A DNA stretch of 64,000 bases from contig NZ_BMJB01000001.1 in the NCBI RefSeq assembly GCF_014642855.1, positions 2,542,001-2,606,000 on the forward strand, written 5' to 3'. Of the stretch, positions 52,881 through 61,303 are shown one piece after another. The position numbers and the translations under genes were made by a program. A model generated the notes under the pieces. That model was not told the DNA's origin. It ran no database searches and saw nothing but the letters and a program-made list of their open reading frames with translations. Source of the DNA: Edaphobacter acidisoli. Its GTDB lineage: Bacteria > Acidobacteriota > Terriglobia > Terriglobales > Acidobacteriaceae. Position 1 is the stretch's first letter; each line of letters starts with the position of its first letter.

Positions 52881-53786
52881 TTAGGAATAACTTGCTGACG
52901 CGCCGACCTTCGCTTCGCGAATGATCCAGCGCGCAAACGCATGCGTCAGGGGAGAAGCTACCTTCGTCTCCGGCAGCACAACATAGTATGAACTCGCACT
53001 GCGAATCGACTGGTTGAACAGTACCGACAGCTTGCCCGAAGCCAGCTCCTCTTCGATCAGAATCTTCGGTAACAGCGCCACGCCCAGGCCCGAAACCGCA
53101 GCCTGCGCAATCATGCCAAACTGCTCGAAGCGTGGGCCACGCAACGGATGCGAGTGACCCGTATCCATCGCCGCGAACCACTCGGCCCACGCATCTGTGC
53201 GCGTCGACTGGTGCAGCAGCACCACTCGTCCCAGGTCGGACGGCTTTTTGATCCGCTCCGACTTCTCATATCCTGGACTGCACACCGGCACCGTGTCCTC
53301 GTCCATCAGGTGATGCGTCGCCGCACCTGGCCATATCGGCGAACCATAGTGAATAGCGGCGTCAAATGGCTCTATGCTGAAATCGAACGGCGACGACCGA
53401 GCAGAGAAATTCACCGTCGCGCCCGCATGTTTACTCAAAAAATCCGGCAGCCGAGGCACCAGCCATCGCGTGCCAAACGTCGGTAGCACCGCCAGGTTCA
53501 GCAGGCTCGCGCTACCTCCACACGCCATGATGCGGCTCGTCGAATCCTTCAGATCGATAATGACGCGATTGACATCTTTCAGGTAGAGCTTTCCCGCATC
53601 GGTAATAATCACGCGCTGCTTCACCCGCTCGAACAAGGCAACATCCAGCAGGTCCTCCAGTTGATGGATCTGCCGGCTCACCGCGCTCTGCGTCAGGTTC
53701 AGTTCAGCGGCCGCACGCGAAACACTGCTGTGCCTCGCCACACATTCAAACGCCTCAAGACACGCAATCGACGGCAGCGGCACCAT
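52881..53786 (-). CDS. LysR family transcriptional regulator (GcvA-like)
   Basis: This 301-residue protein has an N-terminal winged helix-turn-helix (LPSIACLEAFECVARHSSVSRAAAELNLTQSAVSRQIHQLEDLL) and a periplasmic-binding-protein-like effector domain (LNLAVLPTFGTRWLVPRLPDF, FDAAIHYGSPIWPG, AQAAVSGLGVALLPKILIEEEL). The GTRWLVPRL segment resembles the GcvA/AmpR branch. The effector is unknown. The ATG at 53786 was preferred over 53795 because AGAGG is 9 nt upstream of the former and abuts the latter. The target may be the receptor gene downstream. Confidence 0.9.
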   Translation of the reverse strand: MVPLPSIACLEAFECVARHSSVSRAAAELNLTQSAVSRQIHQLEDLLDVALFERVKQRVIITDAGKLYLKDVNRVIIDLKDSTSRIMACGGSASLLNLAVLPTFGTRWLVPRLPDFLSKHAGATVNFSARSSPFDFSIEPFDAAIHYGSPIWPGAATHHLMDEDTVPVCSPGYEKSERIKKPSDLGRVVLLHQSTRTDAWAEWFAAMDTGHSHPLRGPRFEQFGMIAQAAVSGLGVALLPKILIEEELASGKLSVLFNQSIRSASSYYVVLPETKVASPLTHAFARWIIREAKVGASASYS

Positions 53787-53913
53787 AACAAGCATCCTCT
53801 CCGAACCAGCAACTATGCCGAATCCTCATCAAGTGGTGAAAGCATAGCATTTTAATGCTGGCCGGTTACAGATGCCCTCGTGGAAGTCGCGCGCAAGCCT
53901 GAAGACCACGCCT

Positions 53914-54333
53914 CTATGGCTTCGCAATATCTGGAGTAATCAGTTCTACTCTCGCCCCAGTCGCACTACCAGCGTCGATGGCTTCGGAGATTGCGTCGAA
54001 GTCTAATGATCCATCGCCTGCGAGCAGGACCACCCGCGACGCCCTCCCCTCCAGCAACTGCTCCAGACGCGGCCGCAGCTCATCTCTATCGAATGGTTTT
54101 CCGTCGACAAGATAACTCATGCCATCCTGAGCCTGTTTCACCTGAACCAGCACCGGGCGCACCCCAGCCGCATCACTTGCATTTTTCGAAGGCAATGCAG
54201 TGTCGAGCCCGTGCGGCAATGCAGGCGCAATCACCATAAAGATGATGAGGAGGACCAGCAGAACATCGATGAGAGGGGTTACGTTGATCTCAGCCGAGAG
54301 GCCATTGCTACTATCGCCTGTTGAGAATGCCAT
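53914..54333 (-). CDS. ExbD/TolR family protein (third copy of the cluster)
   Basis: This 139-residue protein has a single N-terminal membrane helix with the proton-path Asp (AEINVTPLIDVLLVLLIIFMVIAP) and a periplasmic domain (RPVLVQVKQAQDGMSYLVDGKPFDRDELRPRLEQLLEGRASRVVLLAGDGSLDFDAISEAIDAG). It works with ExbB to energise TonB. The start at 54333 has GGGAG 8 nt upstream. It is the most distal gene of the series and the most divergent of the three ExbD copies. Confidence 0.92.
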   Translation of the reverse strand: MAFSTGDSSNGLSAEINVTPLIDVLLVLLIIFMVIAPALPHGLDTALPSKNASDAAGVRPVLVQVKQAQDGMSYLVDGKPFDRDELRPRLEQLLEGRASRVVLLAGDGSLDFDAISEAIDAGSATGARVELITPDIAKP

Positions 54334-54440
54334 TGCATCATCTCCCAATTGGAATTGGGTGTGCGAGCACTCCACCAACTATGTCTTACAGCAAGAGTCG
54401 CCATCAATCAGCGCGGCGTTCTTTAATCCGCAAAAGCTTC

Positions 54441-54467
54441 GGGGCAGCAGCCGCTGGCCACTGCCCC
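54441..54467. repeat. Hairpin between second and third exbD
   Basis: GGGGCAG (54441-54447) pairs with CTGCCCC (54461-54467). It lies 24 nt after the second exbD stop on the minus strand, in a 157-bp gap otherwise without features. There is no T-run. Confidence 0.45.
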
Positions 54468-54490
54468 TTAGCGATAGCTTCTACAGAATC

Positions 54491-54928
54491 TTACTGACCA
54501 GCCTCAACACGCGGCGTGATGATACCGATGTTGTCCACACCAGCCTCATGTCCAAAGTCGATCACTTCGGCAACCTTGTCGAAGTCGAGGTCCTTATCGC
54601 CCTTCACAAACATCACCTTCTCAACGCGCGTGGCGTAAATCTCAGCCAGTTTTGGCTCGATGTCTGACTTGTTGAAGGCATCTTCGTTGATCTTGTAAGA
54701 GGGCGGAGCTCCCGCGCCATTCGACAGCACCTGCACCACAATCGTGCGGTCGTTGTTCTGATCCTGGGTCTTGTTCTTGGGCGGCTGGGGAACCAGCGTC
54801 TCAAGACCCTTCGGAGTGACGGGCACGATCACCATGAAGATAATCAGCAGCACCAGCAGCACGTCAATCAACGGGGTCACATTGATCTCAGAAACCGCTC
54901 CACCACCGCCTCCCATTGCCATTCCCAT
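54491..54928 (-). CDS. ExbD/TolR family protein (second copy)
   Basis: This 145-residue protein has a short Gly-rich cytoplasmic start (MGMAMGGGGGAVSEINVTPLID), the membrane helix carrying the conserved Asp, then a periplasmic domain (NNDRTIVVQVLSNGAGAPPSYKINEDAFNKSDIEPKLAEIYATRVEKVMFVKGDKDLDFDKVAEVIDFG). AGGAG lies 8 nt before the ATG. It is a subunit of the ExbB-ExbD motor that powers TonB. Confidence 0.93.
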   Translation of the reverse strand: MGMAMGGGGGAVSEINVTPLIDVLLVLLIIFMVIVPVTPKGLETLVPQPPKNKTQDQNNDRTIVVQVLSNGAGAPPSYKINEDAFNKSDIEPKLAEIYATRVEKVMFVKGDKDLDFDKVAEVIDFGHEAGVDNIGIITPRVEAGQ

Positions 54929-54954
54929 AACAGATCTCCTTCCGTAATTCGCTG

Positions 54955-54970
54955 GCGGCCATCAGGCCGC
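54955..54970. repeat. Hairpin between first and second exbD
   Basis: GCGGCC (54955-54960), a 4-nt loop ATCA, and GGCCGC (54965-54970) form a perfect small hairpin, 26 nt before the second exbD start on the minus strand. Confidence 0.5.
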
Positions 54971-54999
54971 GGTAACTCAATCTTGGTCCAGACTCCGCT

Positions 55000-55446
<447 letters not shown>

Positions 55447-55461
55447 ACCGATCGGCTCCGT

Positions 55462-55549
55462 CCGGGTTCACCCGGGTTCGTTCTTGTATCTCTCGCCTGC
55501 CCTCTCTCGCTCTGTTCCCCGGATGCCGTTCGCTTGGCCGGCATCCGGG
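55462..55549. repeat. Two hairpins between exbB and the first exbD
   Basis: A perfect 11-bp stem, CCCGGATGCCG (55518-55528) with CGGCATCCGGG (55539-55549), has a 10-nt loop. A second, 6-bp stem (CCGGGT-TC-ACCCGG, 55462-55475) lies 16 nt before the exbD start on the minus strand. No T-run follows either. They are candidates for transcript attenuation or RNase processing between exbB and exbD. Confidence 0.55.
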
Positions 55550-55603
55550 AAACAATAGAGTGACGATTCTCGCAGGTGTTGGTTATAGCGCCGAAGCGCG
55601 GGT

Positions 55604-56344
55604 TTACTTGTGGCTCTGCTTGATGAAGTAGTCCACCAGCTCGCTCGAGCTGTTGTCCATCTCCACGTCAAACGCCTCAACCTTGCCGGTGAAGTAGTTG
55701 AAGGTCATCACGGCGGGGATGGCGACCAGCAGACCGAACGCTGTCGTTACCAGAGCTTCCGAGATACCGCCTGCGACTGCGCCGATACCGGAGGTCTTCT
55801 GCGTTGCAATCTGTTGGAAGGCGTTCAAGATACCGACGACGGTTCCGAACAGTCCGATAAACGGTGCCGTCGAACCAATCGTAGCCAGACCACCGAGGCC
55901 CCTCTTCAGCTTCGCGTGAACGATCGCTTCAGAACGCTCAAGTGCCCGCTTGGAGCTCTCGATCTGCTCCTCGCTGATGTTGCCGCCCGAACCGAAGCTG
56001 CGGAACTCCTGCAGGCCAGCCGTCACAACCTCGGCGAGGTGCGACTTCTTGGAACGGTCAGCGACCTTGATCGCCTCGTCCAGACGGCCGTCCTTCAACG
56101 CGCCGGCAACCTTCGGAGCAAACTCACGCGACTGCTTGCGGGCAGCCGAAAAATAAAGTGCACGGTCAATGATGACGGCGAGCGACCAGATCGACATGAT
56201 GAAGAGCAGAATCACGACGGCGCGCGCCAGATTGCCCATGTTGCCCCAGAGTCCCATGACGCTGAAGCTGACTTGTGCCTCATCGAAGAACATGGCCAGC
56301 GATGAGTGTACGTGAGCGAAGTTAGAGAGATGAGCGAGAATCAC
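55604..56344 (-). CDS. MotA/TolQ/ExbB proton channel family protein
   Basis: This 246-residue protein has three membrane helices (about residues 32-52, 140-165 and 185-208), with GLGGLATIGSTAPFIGLFGTVVGILNAF and ISEALVTTAFGLLVAIPAVMTFNYF marking the ExbB/TolQ core. It forms the pentameric proton channel around the ExbD pair and powers TonB. The start is GTG at 56344 with AGGAGG about 9 nt upstream. Adjacent to tonB and three exbD genes, it is assigned to the ExbB rather than the TolQ role. Confidence 0.92.
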   Translation of the reverse strand: MILAHLSNFAHVHSSLAMFFDEAQVSFSVMGLWGNMGNLARAVVILLFIMSIWSLAVIIDRALYFSAARKQSREFAPKVAGALKDGRLDEAIKVADRSKKSHLAEVVTAGLQEFRSFGSGGNISEEQIESSKRALERSEAIVHAKLKRGLGGLATIGSTAPFIGLFGTVVGILNAFQQIATQKTSGIGAVAGGISEALVTTAFGLLVAIPAVMTFNYFTGKVEAFDVEMDNSSSELVDYFIKQSHK

Positions 56345-56398
56345 TTGGATATTTCCTCCTGGGTAAAACTGTATCCTGCTAAAGATTGACCGTGTATC

Positions 56399-56420
56399 CC
56401 CCGAAAGTTCGCTGTCGGGG
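56399..56420. repeat. Hairpin between tonB and exbB
   Basis: CCCCGA (56399-56404) pairs with TCGGGG (56415-56420) across a 10-nt loop, in the middle of the 111-bp gap. There is no T-run. Confidence 0.45.
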
Positions 56421-56455
56421 CACCCACAGCTATGACGTTTTCGCGACGCTTCGGT

Positions 56456-57184
56456 TTATCCTCCGAAGTTGAAGTTGACCGTAATTGTCGTGTCCACTTC
56501 AGTCGGCTCTCCATTCAAAATGTATGGTTTGTAGCGCCAGGTTCTCACTGCCTCGGTCGCCGCGCTGCGCAACATCTCAGGCCCGCTGATGACCGTCAGA
56601 TCCTGAATCGTTCCCTGCTTCGAGATGAGTGCGTGCAACACAACCGCACCCGACACGTGAGCAGCTCTGGCGATCGGCGGATACTGTGGCATCATGCCGC
56701 CAATCTTCAGACCGGCAACCACACCGCTCGACACGCGAGTTGGCCCCTTTGGCGGAGCAACCTTCACCACCGGAGTCGGCGCAGTACCAATACCGCCCAT
56801 CACGCCGCCAGGAACGCCGTTGCCGCTACCCATGCCGCCCATGCCGGCCACGCCAGCCATCGAGGGGGGAGGCGCCGAGTCCTTCAGCATCTTGATGTCC
56901 TTGGGGATCTTCGTCGGAGCGTGGAGACCCTGATCAATCTCCGAAACCATCTTGATCGGCTTCAACACCTGCGCCGGTGGCGGAGGAGGTGGAGGTGGCG
57001 GAGGAGGAGGGGGGGCCGACAACATGGCGGTCATCGCCGTCTTGGGCAACGCTTCCGGGTACAGCAGCGGAATCAGAACCATCAGGGCCAGAATGACCCC
57101 ATTGAAAGCAAAGGTCGCAATCATCCAGTACTTCGATTTGGTCTTGATCTTTCCGCCGGATTCCATCAACGAATCTTCAAACAT
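56456..57184 (-). CDS. Energy transducer TonB
   Basis: This 242-residue protein has a cytoplasmic start, a membrane helix (YWMIATFAFNGVILALMVLIPLLY), then a run of 13 prolines at about residues 58-70 followed by a Gly/Met-rich linker. The C-terminal TonB domain is complete: MMPQYPPIARAAHVSGAVVLHALISKQGTIQDLTVISGPEMLRSAATEAVRTWRYKPYILNGEPTEVDTTITVNF. It spans the periplasm and passes ExbBD energy to outer-membrane receptors such as the three large ones in this window. AGAGG lies 6 nt upstream. The proline run is encoded next to a 7-base C-tract (57009-57015), a possible slippage site. Confidence 0.93.
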   Translation of the reverse strand: MFEDSLMESGGKIKTKSKYWMIATFAFNGVILALMVLIPLLYPEALPKTAMTAMLSAPPPPPPPPPPPPPAQVLKPIKMVSEIDQGLHAPTKIPKDIKMLKDSAPPPSMAGVAGMGGMGSGNGVPGGVMGGIGTAPTPVVKVAPPKGPTRVSSGVVAGLKIGGMMPQYPPIARAAHVSGAVVLHALISKQGTIQDLTVISGPEMLRSAATEAVRTWRYKPYILNGEPTEVDTTITVNFNFGG

Positions 57185-57289
57185 ATGCAGCCTCTTTACT
57201 GTGAAGAAGAGCTATTTTTGTTTAGACACCACACAACTTCAGATTGTTCCCGGGCAAATTCTCCCAAATCCGCATTGAAAACGTTATAC

Positions 57290-58249
57290 CTAGGTCTGCG
57301 CCCGCTTCTTAGCCGCAGGCAAAGCAACGGTCTTACCACGCTTCGCCCGCCACTCCTGGTATGCAACCAACATCGGCGCGGCCACAGCAATCGATGAGTA
57401 CGTTCCGATCAAAATTCCAATGACCAGCGCGAACGAAAACCCGTGCAAAACCTCGCCGCCAAACAGGTACAGCGACAGCACCGTCAAAAACGTCAGACCC
57501 GACGAGATCACCGTCCGGCTCAGCGTCTGATTGATGCTCCGATTGACCAGATCGTGCAGCGGCTCTCTCCGCGAGACCCCAAGGTTCTCACGGATACGGT
57601 CGAAGACGACGATCGTGTCGTTCATCGAGTAACCAATCAGCGTAAGGATGGCAGCAATCACTGTAAGAGTGATGTCCTGGTTCGTCAAGCTGAAGGCGCC
57701 TACCGTAATCAGCGTGTCGTGGAACACCGCCACCACCGCCGCCACGCCATAGATCAATTCAAAGCGGAACCACAGATAGACCAGCATCCCAATCAGCGAG
57801 TACAGCGTCGCCCACTCGGCCTGACGCTGCAACTGCTTACCGGCAGTTGGCCCTACAATCTCCACCTGCTCGATGGTGAACCCGGAGTCATGATAATTCT
57901 CCGCCAACGCCGACTCCACCCGCTGCCGCCCGGTGTCGTGAGCCGTATCCGCCGCCTCGGGCAACCCAATGATGACCTTATTGGCCGCTTGACCACTTGG
58001 ATCGCTGATGCGCTGGATCGTCGCCTGATGAATCCCCGCGGCGTCCATCGCATGGCGGATGTGGTCTTCATTCGGCTGCTGCGTGAACGCCACGCGAATC
58101 TGCGTGCCGCCCTTGAAGTCCACGCCCAGCGGAATATGGTGCCAGAACAGGATGCTCAGCAATCCGGCTACGGAGAAGATCAGCGAGAAGCCGAGGAAGT
58201 ACCATTTCTTGCCCAGCCAGTCGATATTTGTTTCACGAAAAAATTCCAC
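57290..58249 (-). CDS. secF: Protein-export membrane protein SecF
   Basis: This 319-residue RND-superfamily subunit has six membrane spans. It has the SecF signatures WYFLGFSLIFSVAGLLSI, HIPLGVDFKGGTQIRVAF, VAVFHDTLITVGAFSL, and YSMNDTIVVFDRIRENL. With SecD it uses the proton gradient to pull exported proteins through SecYEG. The start is GTG at 58249, with AGAGGA about 9 nt upstream. It follows secD at 52 bp. Confidence 0.96.
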   Translation of the reverse strand: MEFFRETNIDWLGKKWYFLGFSLIFSVAGLLSILFWHHIPLGVDFKGGTQIRVAFTQQPNEDHIRHAMDAAGIHQATIQRISDPSGQAANKVIIGLPEAADTAHDTGRQRVESALAENYHDSGFTIEQVEIVGPTAGKQLQRQAEWATLYSLIGMLVYLWFRFELIYGVAAVVAVFHDTLITVGAFSLTNQDITLTVIAAILTLIGYSMNDTIVVFDRIRENLGVSRREPLHDLVNRSINQTLSRTVISSGLTFLTVLSLYLFGGEVLHGFSFALVIGILIGTYSSIAVAAPMLVAYQEWRAKRGKTVALPAAKKRAQT

Positions 58250-58301
58250 GTTCTAAATCCTCTGCGGAGTGTTTGAAGGCCCCGCTCAATCTCCCAGAAA
58301 T

Positions 58302-59912
58302 CTAAATCGACAGCGTCGCGCCACGTTCCTTGCCAGCCAGATGCGCATCGAAGATTACGCGCGACACATACACCGCGGTAAACAGGTTCGCCAACAGACC
58401 AAACACCAGCGTCGTTGCAAACCCCTTCACCGGCCCCGACCCAAACAGGAACAGGATCGCGGCCGAGACAATCGTCGTTACGTGCGTATCGAAGATCGTT
58501 GTCCAGGCAAATGCAAAGCCCTGCTGCACAGCAATCGCCGCAGACTTGCCCGCGCGCAACTCTTCGCGGATGCGCTCAAAGATCAGCACATTCGAGTCCA
58601 CGCCCATACCAATCGTCAGGATGACGCCCGCAATTCCCGGCAACGTCAATGTCGCGTTCGAGAACCCCATGAACCCGAGCAAAATTACCAGGTTCAAAAT
58701 CAATGCCAGGTCCGCGTTGATGCCCGCGCCCTTGTAATAGATCAGCATGAAGATCATCACGGCCAGCATTCCGCCTATAGCCGCAACCACGCCGGAGTGA
58801 ATCGACGCTGCGCCCAGGCTCGGCCCCACCGTGCGCGTATCCAAATACGAGATCGACGCCGGTAGCGCGCCCGTCCGCAACATCAGCGACAGGTCATTGG
58901 CCTGCTGCTGCGTAAATCCGCCCTGAATAATGCCCGAGTCGCGGATCGCCGAATCAATCGCCGCAACCTCTTTCACCTGGTTGTCCAGCAGGATCGCCAT
59001 CGAACCCGGGCTCGAGCTGTTCTTGCTGTGCGCCGACGTGTACTTCCAGAAGCGGTCGCCCGCATCCGTCGTCAAGGTGAAATTAATGTCCGGTCTGCCA
59101 TTCTCGTCCTGCGAAGGCCGCGCATCGCGGAAGTCCGTTCCCTCAACCACGCTGGCCCGCTTCAGCAGCCAGAACTGGTCCGGAGCGCCCTCTTCGCCAA
59201 CGCCATGCACCAGCATGTCGTCCATCGGAATGCCGCCCGGATTCGCCGTCATCGCGTCCTGCTCGGAGTTGAACGGCCCGCCTGCAACCTCGTGAATCGA
59301 CAGCTTCGCCGTCGACTGAATCACGTCCTCGATGCGGTCCAGCGAAGTCACGCCCGGCAGCTCGACCAGAATCTCGTTCGCGCCCAGGCCATACTGCTGA
59401 ATCTCCGGCTCCGTCACGCCCAGCTTGTCGATACGCGCGCGAATCGTCTCAATCGACGTATTCAAGGTCCGCGTCTCCAGGTCCTTGATCGCCGCCGGCT
59501 TCATCGTCAGCGTGTAGCTGCCATCCGGCGCCGACGTCAGATCGTAGTTCTGGTAGTCATTGCCTTCCAGTACCTGCCGCGCGTCCGCCAGATGGTTCTG
59601 CGGCACGCCCGTCACCGAGATCACCTCAGGATGCGCGAGGTCCCTCTTGCCCACCGTCACGCCGCTGATGTTCGCCTTCTGGAAGTCCTGCTCCAGCTCA
59701 GCCACGGCGCGGTCCGTCTCCGAACCCACCGCCTCGGCCACATGCACCTGCAATACCAGGTGCGAGCCGCCCTTCAGGTCCAGACCCAGGTTGATGTTGC
59801 GCTTGATCGACTCCACCAGCCCGCCGCGCGGGATGCCGAAGATGCCGAAGCAGAAGACCAGCAATACGCCTATGATGAATGCCGTTTTCCCGGCGATGTT
59901 CTTGTTACCCAT
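58302..59912 (-). CDS. secD: Protein translocase subunit SecD
   Basis: This 536-residue subunit has a first membrane helix (TAFIIGVLLVFCFGIFGIP), the D1 motif NLGLDLKGGSHLVLQVHV, a large periplasmic P1 domain with the P1 head, and five C-terminal membrane helices including NATLTLPGIAGVILTIGMGVDSNVLIFERIREELR and FGSGPVKGFATTLVFGLLANLFTAVYVSRV. It forms the motor with SecF. It lies between yajC and secF, the classical order. Confidence 0.96.
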   Translation of the reverse strand: MGNKNIAGKTAFIIGVLLVFCFGIFGIPRGGLVESIKRNINLGLDLKGGSHLVLQVHVAEAVGSETDRAVAELEQDFQKANISGVTVGKRDLAHPEVISVTGVPQNHLADARQVLEGNDYQNYDLTSAPDGSYTLTMKPAAIKDLETRTLNTSIETIRARIDKLGVTEPEIQQYGLGANEILVELPGVTSLDRIEDVIQSTAKLSIHEVAGGPFNSEQDAMTANPGGIPMDDMLVHGVGEEGAPDQFWLLKRASVVEGTDFRDARPSQDENGRPDINFTLTTDAGDRFWKYTSAHSKNSSSPGSMAILLDNQVKEVAAIDSAIRDSGIIQGGFTQQQANDLSLMLRTGALPASISYLDTRTVGPSLGAASIHSGVVAAIGGMLAVMIFMLIYYKGAGINADLALILNLVILLGFMGFSNATLTLPGIAGVILTIGMGVDSNVLIFERIREELRAGKSAAIAVQQGFAFAWTTIFDTHVTTIVSAAILFLFGSGPVKGFATTLVFGLLANLFTAVYVSRVIFDAHLAGKERGATLSI

Positions 59913-60057
59913 GATCCCGATGATCTCGATTCTTCCTGAGAGGCTGCGACCCGCGAAATCATCCCGCTTGCCGCCGCCAATTCCTCATCTATATAGAACA
60001 GCCAAAACTGCCCAGCCAAAAAACAAACCGCGAACGCTCGCGGCCACTTCCAAATCC

Positions 60058-60375
60058 CTAACTCGAACTCGCCGCCTGCTCATCCGTCGTCACGGCAGCA
60101 ATGGCGCTCTTCACAAACTCCAGCTTCAGCCCATCCGGCTGCACCCGCACAATCACCGAGTCATCCTTCACGGTCAGCACCGTGCCCCGAATCCCGCCAT
60201 TGGTCGTCACCTTATCGCCAGCCTTCAACTGACCCAGCATCTCCTGCCATTTTTTCTGTTTCCTCTGATTGGGCACGATCATCAAAACAAAAAGCGCCAC
60301 GAAAAACAGAATCGGCAGCGCGAGGCCCCCCAGGCCAAACCCTCCCGCAGCTTCAACCCACATTGCCAGCAGCAT
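60058..60375 (-). CDS. yajC: Preprotein translocase subunit YajC
   Basis: This 105-residue protein has one membrane helix (GLALPILFFVALFVLMIVPNQRKQKKWQEML) followed by the YajC soluble domain (LKAGDKVTTNGGIRGTVLTVKDDSVIVRVQPDGLKLEFVKSAIAAV). It associates with SecDF. I chose the ATG at 60375 rather than a TTG at 60417. It begins the yajC-secD-secF-tonB-exbB-exbD series on this strand; the gap to secD is 145 bp with no obvious terminator. Confidence 0.92.
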   Translation of the reverse strand: MLLAMWVEAAGGFGLGGLALPILFFVALFVLMIVPNQRKQKKWQEMLGQLKAGDKVTTNGGIRGTVLTVKDDSVIVRVQPDGLKLEFVKSAIAAVTTDEQAASSS

Positions 60376-60623
60376 CTTAAAGAAAACTCCGTCCTGCACT
60401 TTGATTTGAAACCGCAATCAACCACGCGCCAACGCCCGTCGACGCACATAACGGCGCAGCATGCTCGGAGCAGGTCAGAAAGGGTGCCTAGCCCCTAAGC
60501 ATCGCGTAACCGCACCAGCACTGTCAAGACGCCGCAGTCCCTCAACCCGCCCTATTTACGCCTTTCTCTTTGTATTTTCATTCAGTAGCGCAACAGCGGA
60601 TTCTCTTCCTTCTCATCCAGACT

Positions 60624-60680
60624 GTCATTTCGACCGGAGCGATGGACAGCTTCTTCGTCCATCGCGCAGCGGAGAAACCC
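60624..60680. repeat. Hairpin repeat beginning GTCATTTCGACCGGAG
   Basis: Contains a perfect 9-bp stem GCGATGGAC (60639-60647) and GTCCATCGC (60657-60665), followed by CGCAGCGGAGAAACCCGC. 'GTCATTTCGACCGGAG...GCGGAGAAA' is a known type of interspersed intergenic repeat in diverse bacteria. A degenerate relative is suspected at 6672-6700. Confidence 0.55.
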
Positions 60681-60789
60681 GCTTCTCTAACGAGATTCCT
60701 CCACTCTACCCGCTTTGCCCTTCTTCACCCGAACTTCCGCAACCAATTACCCGCCGTACTCAAAACCTCTCGCACCGGCACAAATCCAA

Positions 60790-60869
60790 GCGCCAAAGGC
60801 GCGCTCCATACCAGCCTGGGGCGCAGCCCCAGGTTAGCGGTAATAAGAAATCCAAAGGGCTGTAGGCCC
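60790..60869. repeat. Triple-hairpin interspersed repeat
   Basis: Three hairpins follow one another: GCGCC-AAA-GGCGC (60790-60802), CCTGGGGC-GCA-GCCCCAGG (60815-60833), and GGGC-TGTAG-GCCC (60857-60869). The wording 'AGCCTGGGGC...GCCCCAGGT...AAGGGCTGTAGGCCCG' matches repeats I associate with Acidobacterial intergenic regions, although I cannot verify copy number from this window. Confidence 0.6.
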
Positions 60870-60894
60870 GACTCATAGCGTTCGACGAAAGCCA

Positions 60895-61251
60895 CTAACC
60901 AGATCGCCGCGACGAACCCGCCTTCTTCACGCGCAGCCTCCAGGCCGTCCTCAACGCCGCCTCCAGCACATCCTCACTCACCGCATCCAGCCGCACCCGC
61001 GTCATGCCCATCCGACCCCACCCACCCGGCACCGGCGAAAACACCTCCGGAGCATCCGCCACCATCCCAGCCTGCTCCTCGGGAGTCAGCTGCAGCACGC
61101 CATACCCCTCCTTCGCCAGCGACAGCGTGCAAAAGATCCGCCCATCCACGCGAAAGTCAGGATTGCCCATATGCGAACTCTCCACCGCGCCCGGCATACT
61201 CAAAGCCAGCCGCCGATACCCCGCCACCGTCACTCCCGCCTTCTTCTTCAT
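60895..61251 (-). CDS. MmcQ/YjbR family protein
   Basis: This 118-residue protein has the YjbR/CyaY-like fold signatures: YRRLALSMPGAVESSHMGNPDFRVDGRIFCTLS, then GVLQLTPEEQAGMVADAPEVFSPVPGGWGRMGMTRVRLDAVSEDVLEAALRTAWRLR. The family binds DNA in some members, but its role is unsettled. I chose the ATG at 61251 (GAGGA 5 nt upstream); upstream in-frame codons enter the neighbouring gene. It is probably cotranscribed with the next upstream genes (gap 52 bp). Confidence 0.88.
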   Translation of the reverse strand: MKKKAGVTVAGYRRLALSMPGAVESSHMGNPDFRVDGRIFCTLSLAKEGYGVLQLTPEEQAGMVADAPEVFSPVPGGWGRMGMTRVRLDAVSEDVLEAALRTAWRLRVKKAGSSRRSG

Positions 61252-61303
61252 GGCATCCTCAGGAGTTTGAGAGCCTGCAAGCAGTACAAACCGCATCGCT
61301 CGG

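Larger units (their letters stand above)
60418..60894. other. Gene-free, repeat-rich spacer (about 480 bp)
   Basis: No coding frame here looks real. Two different hairpin-forming repeat blocks occupy the right half (see 60624-60680 and 60790-60869). The first ~150 bp probably hold the yajC promoter on the minus strand. Confidence 0.55.

Noticed and set aside
60461..60878. Two overlapping open frames of 100-135 codons in the yajC-yjbR spacer
   Set aside because: They run across interspersed hairpin repeats and have no ribosome-binding site or conserved features.
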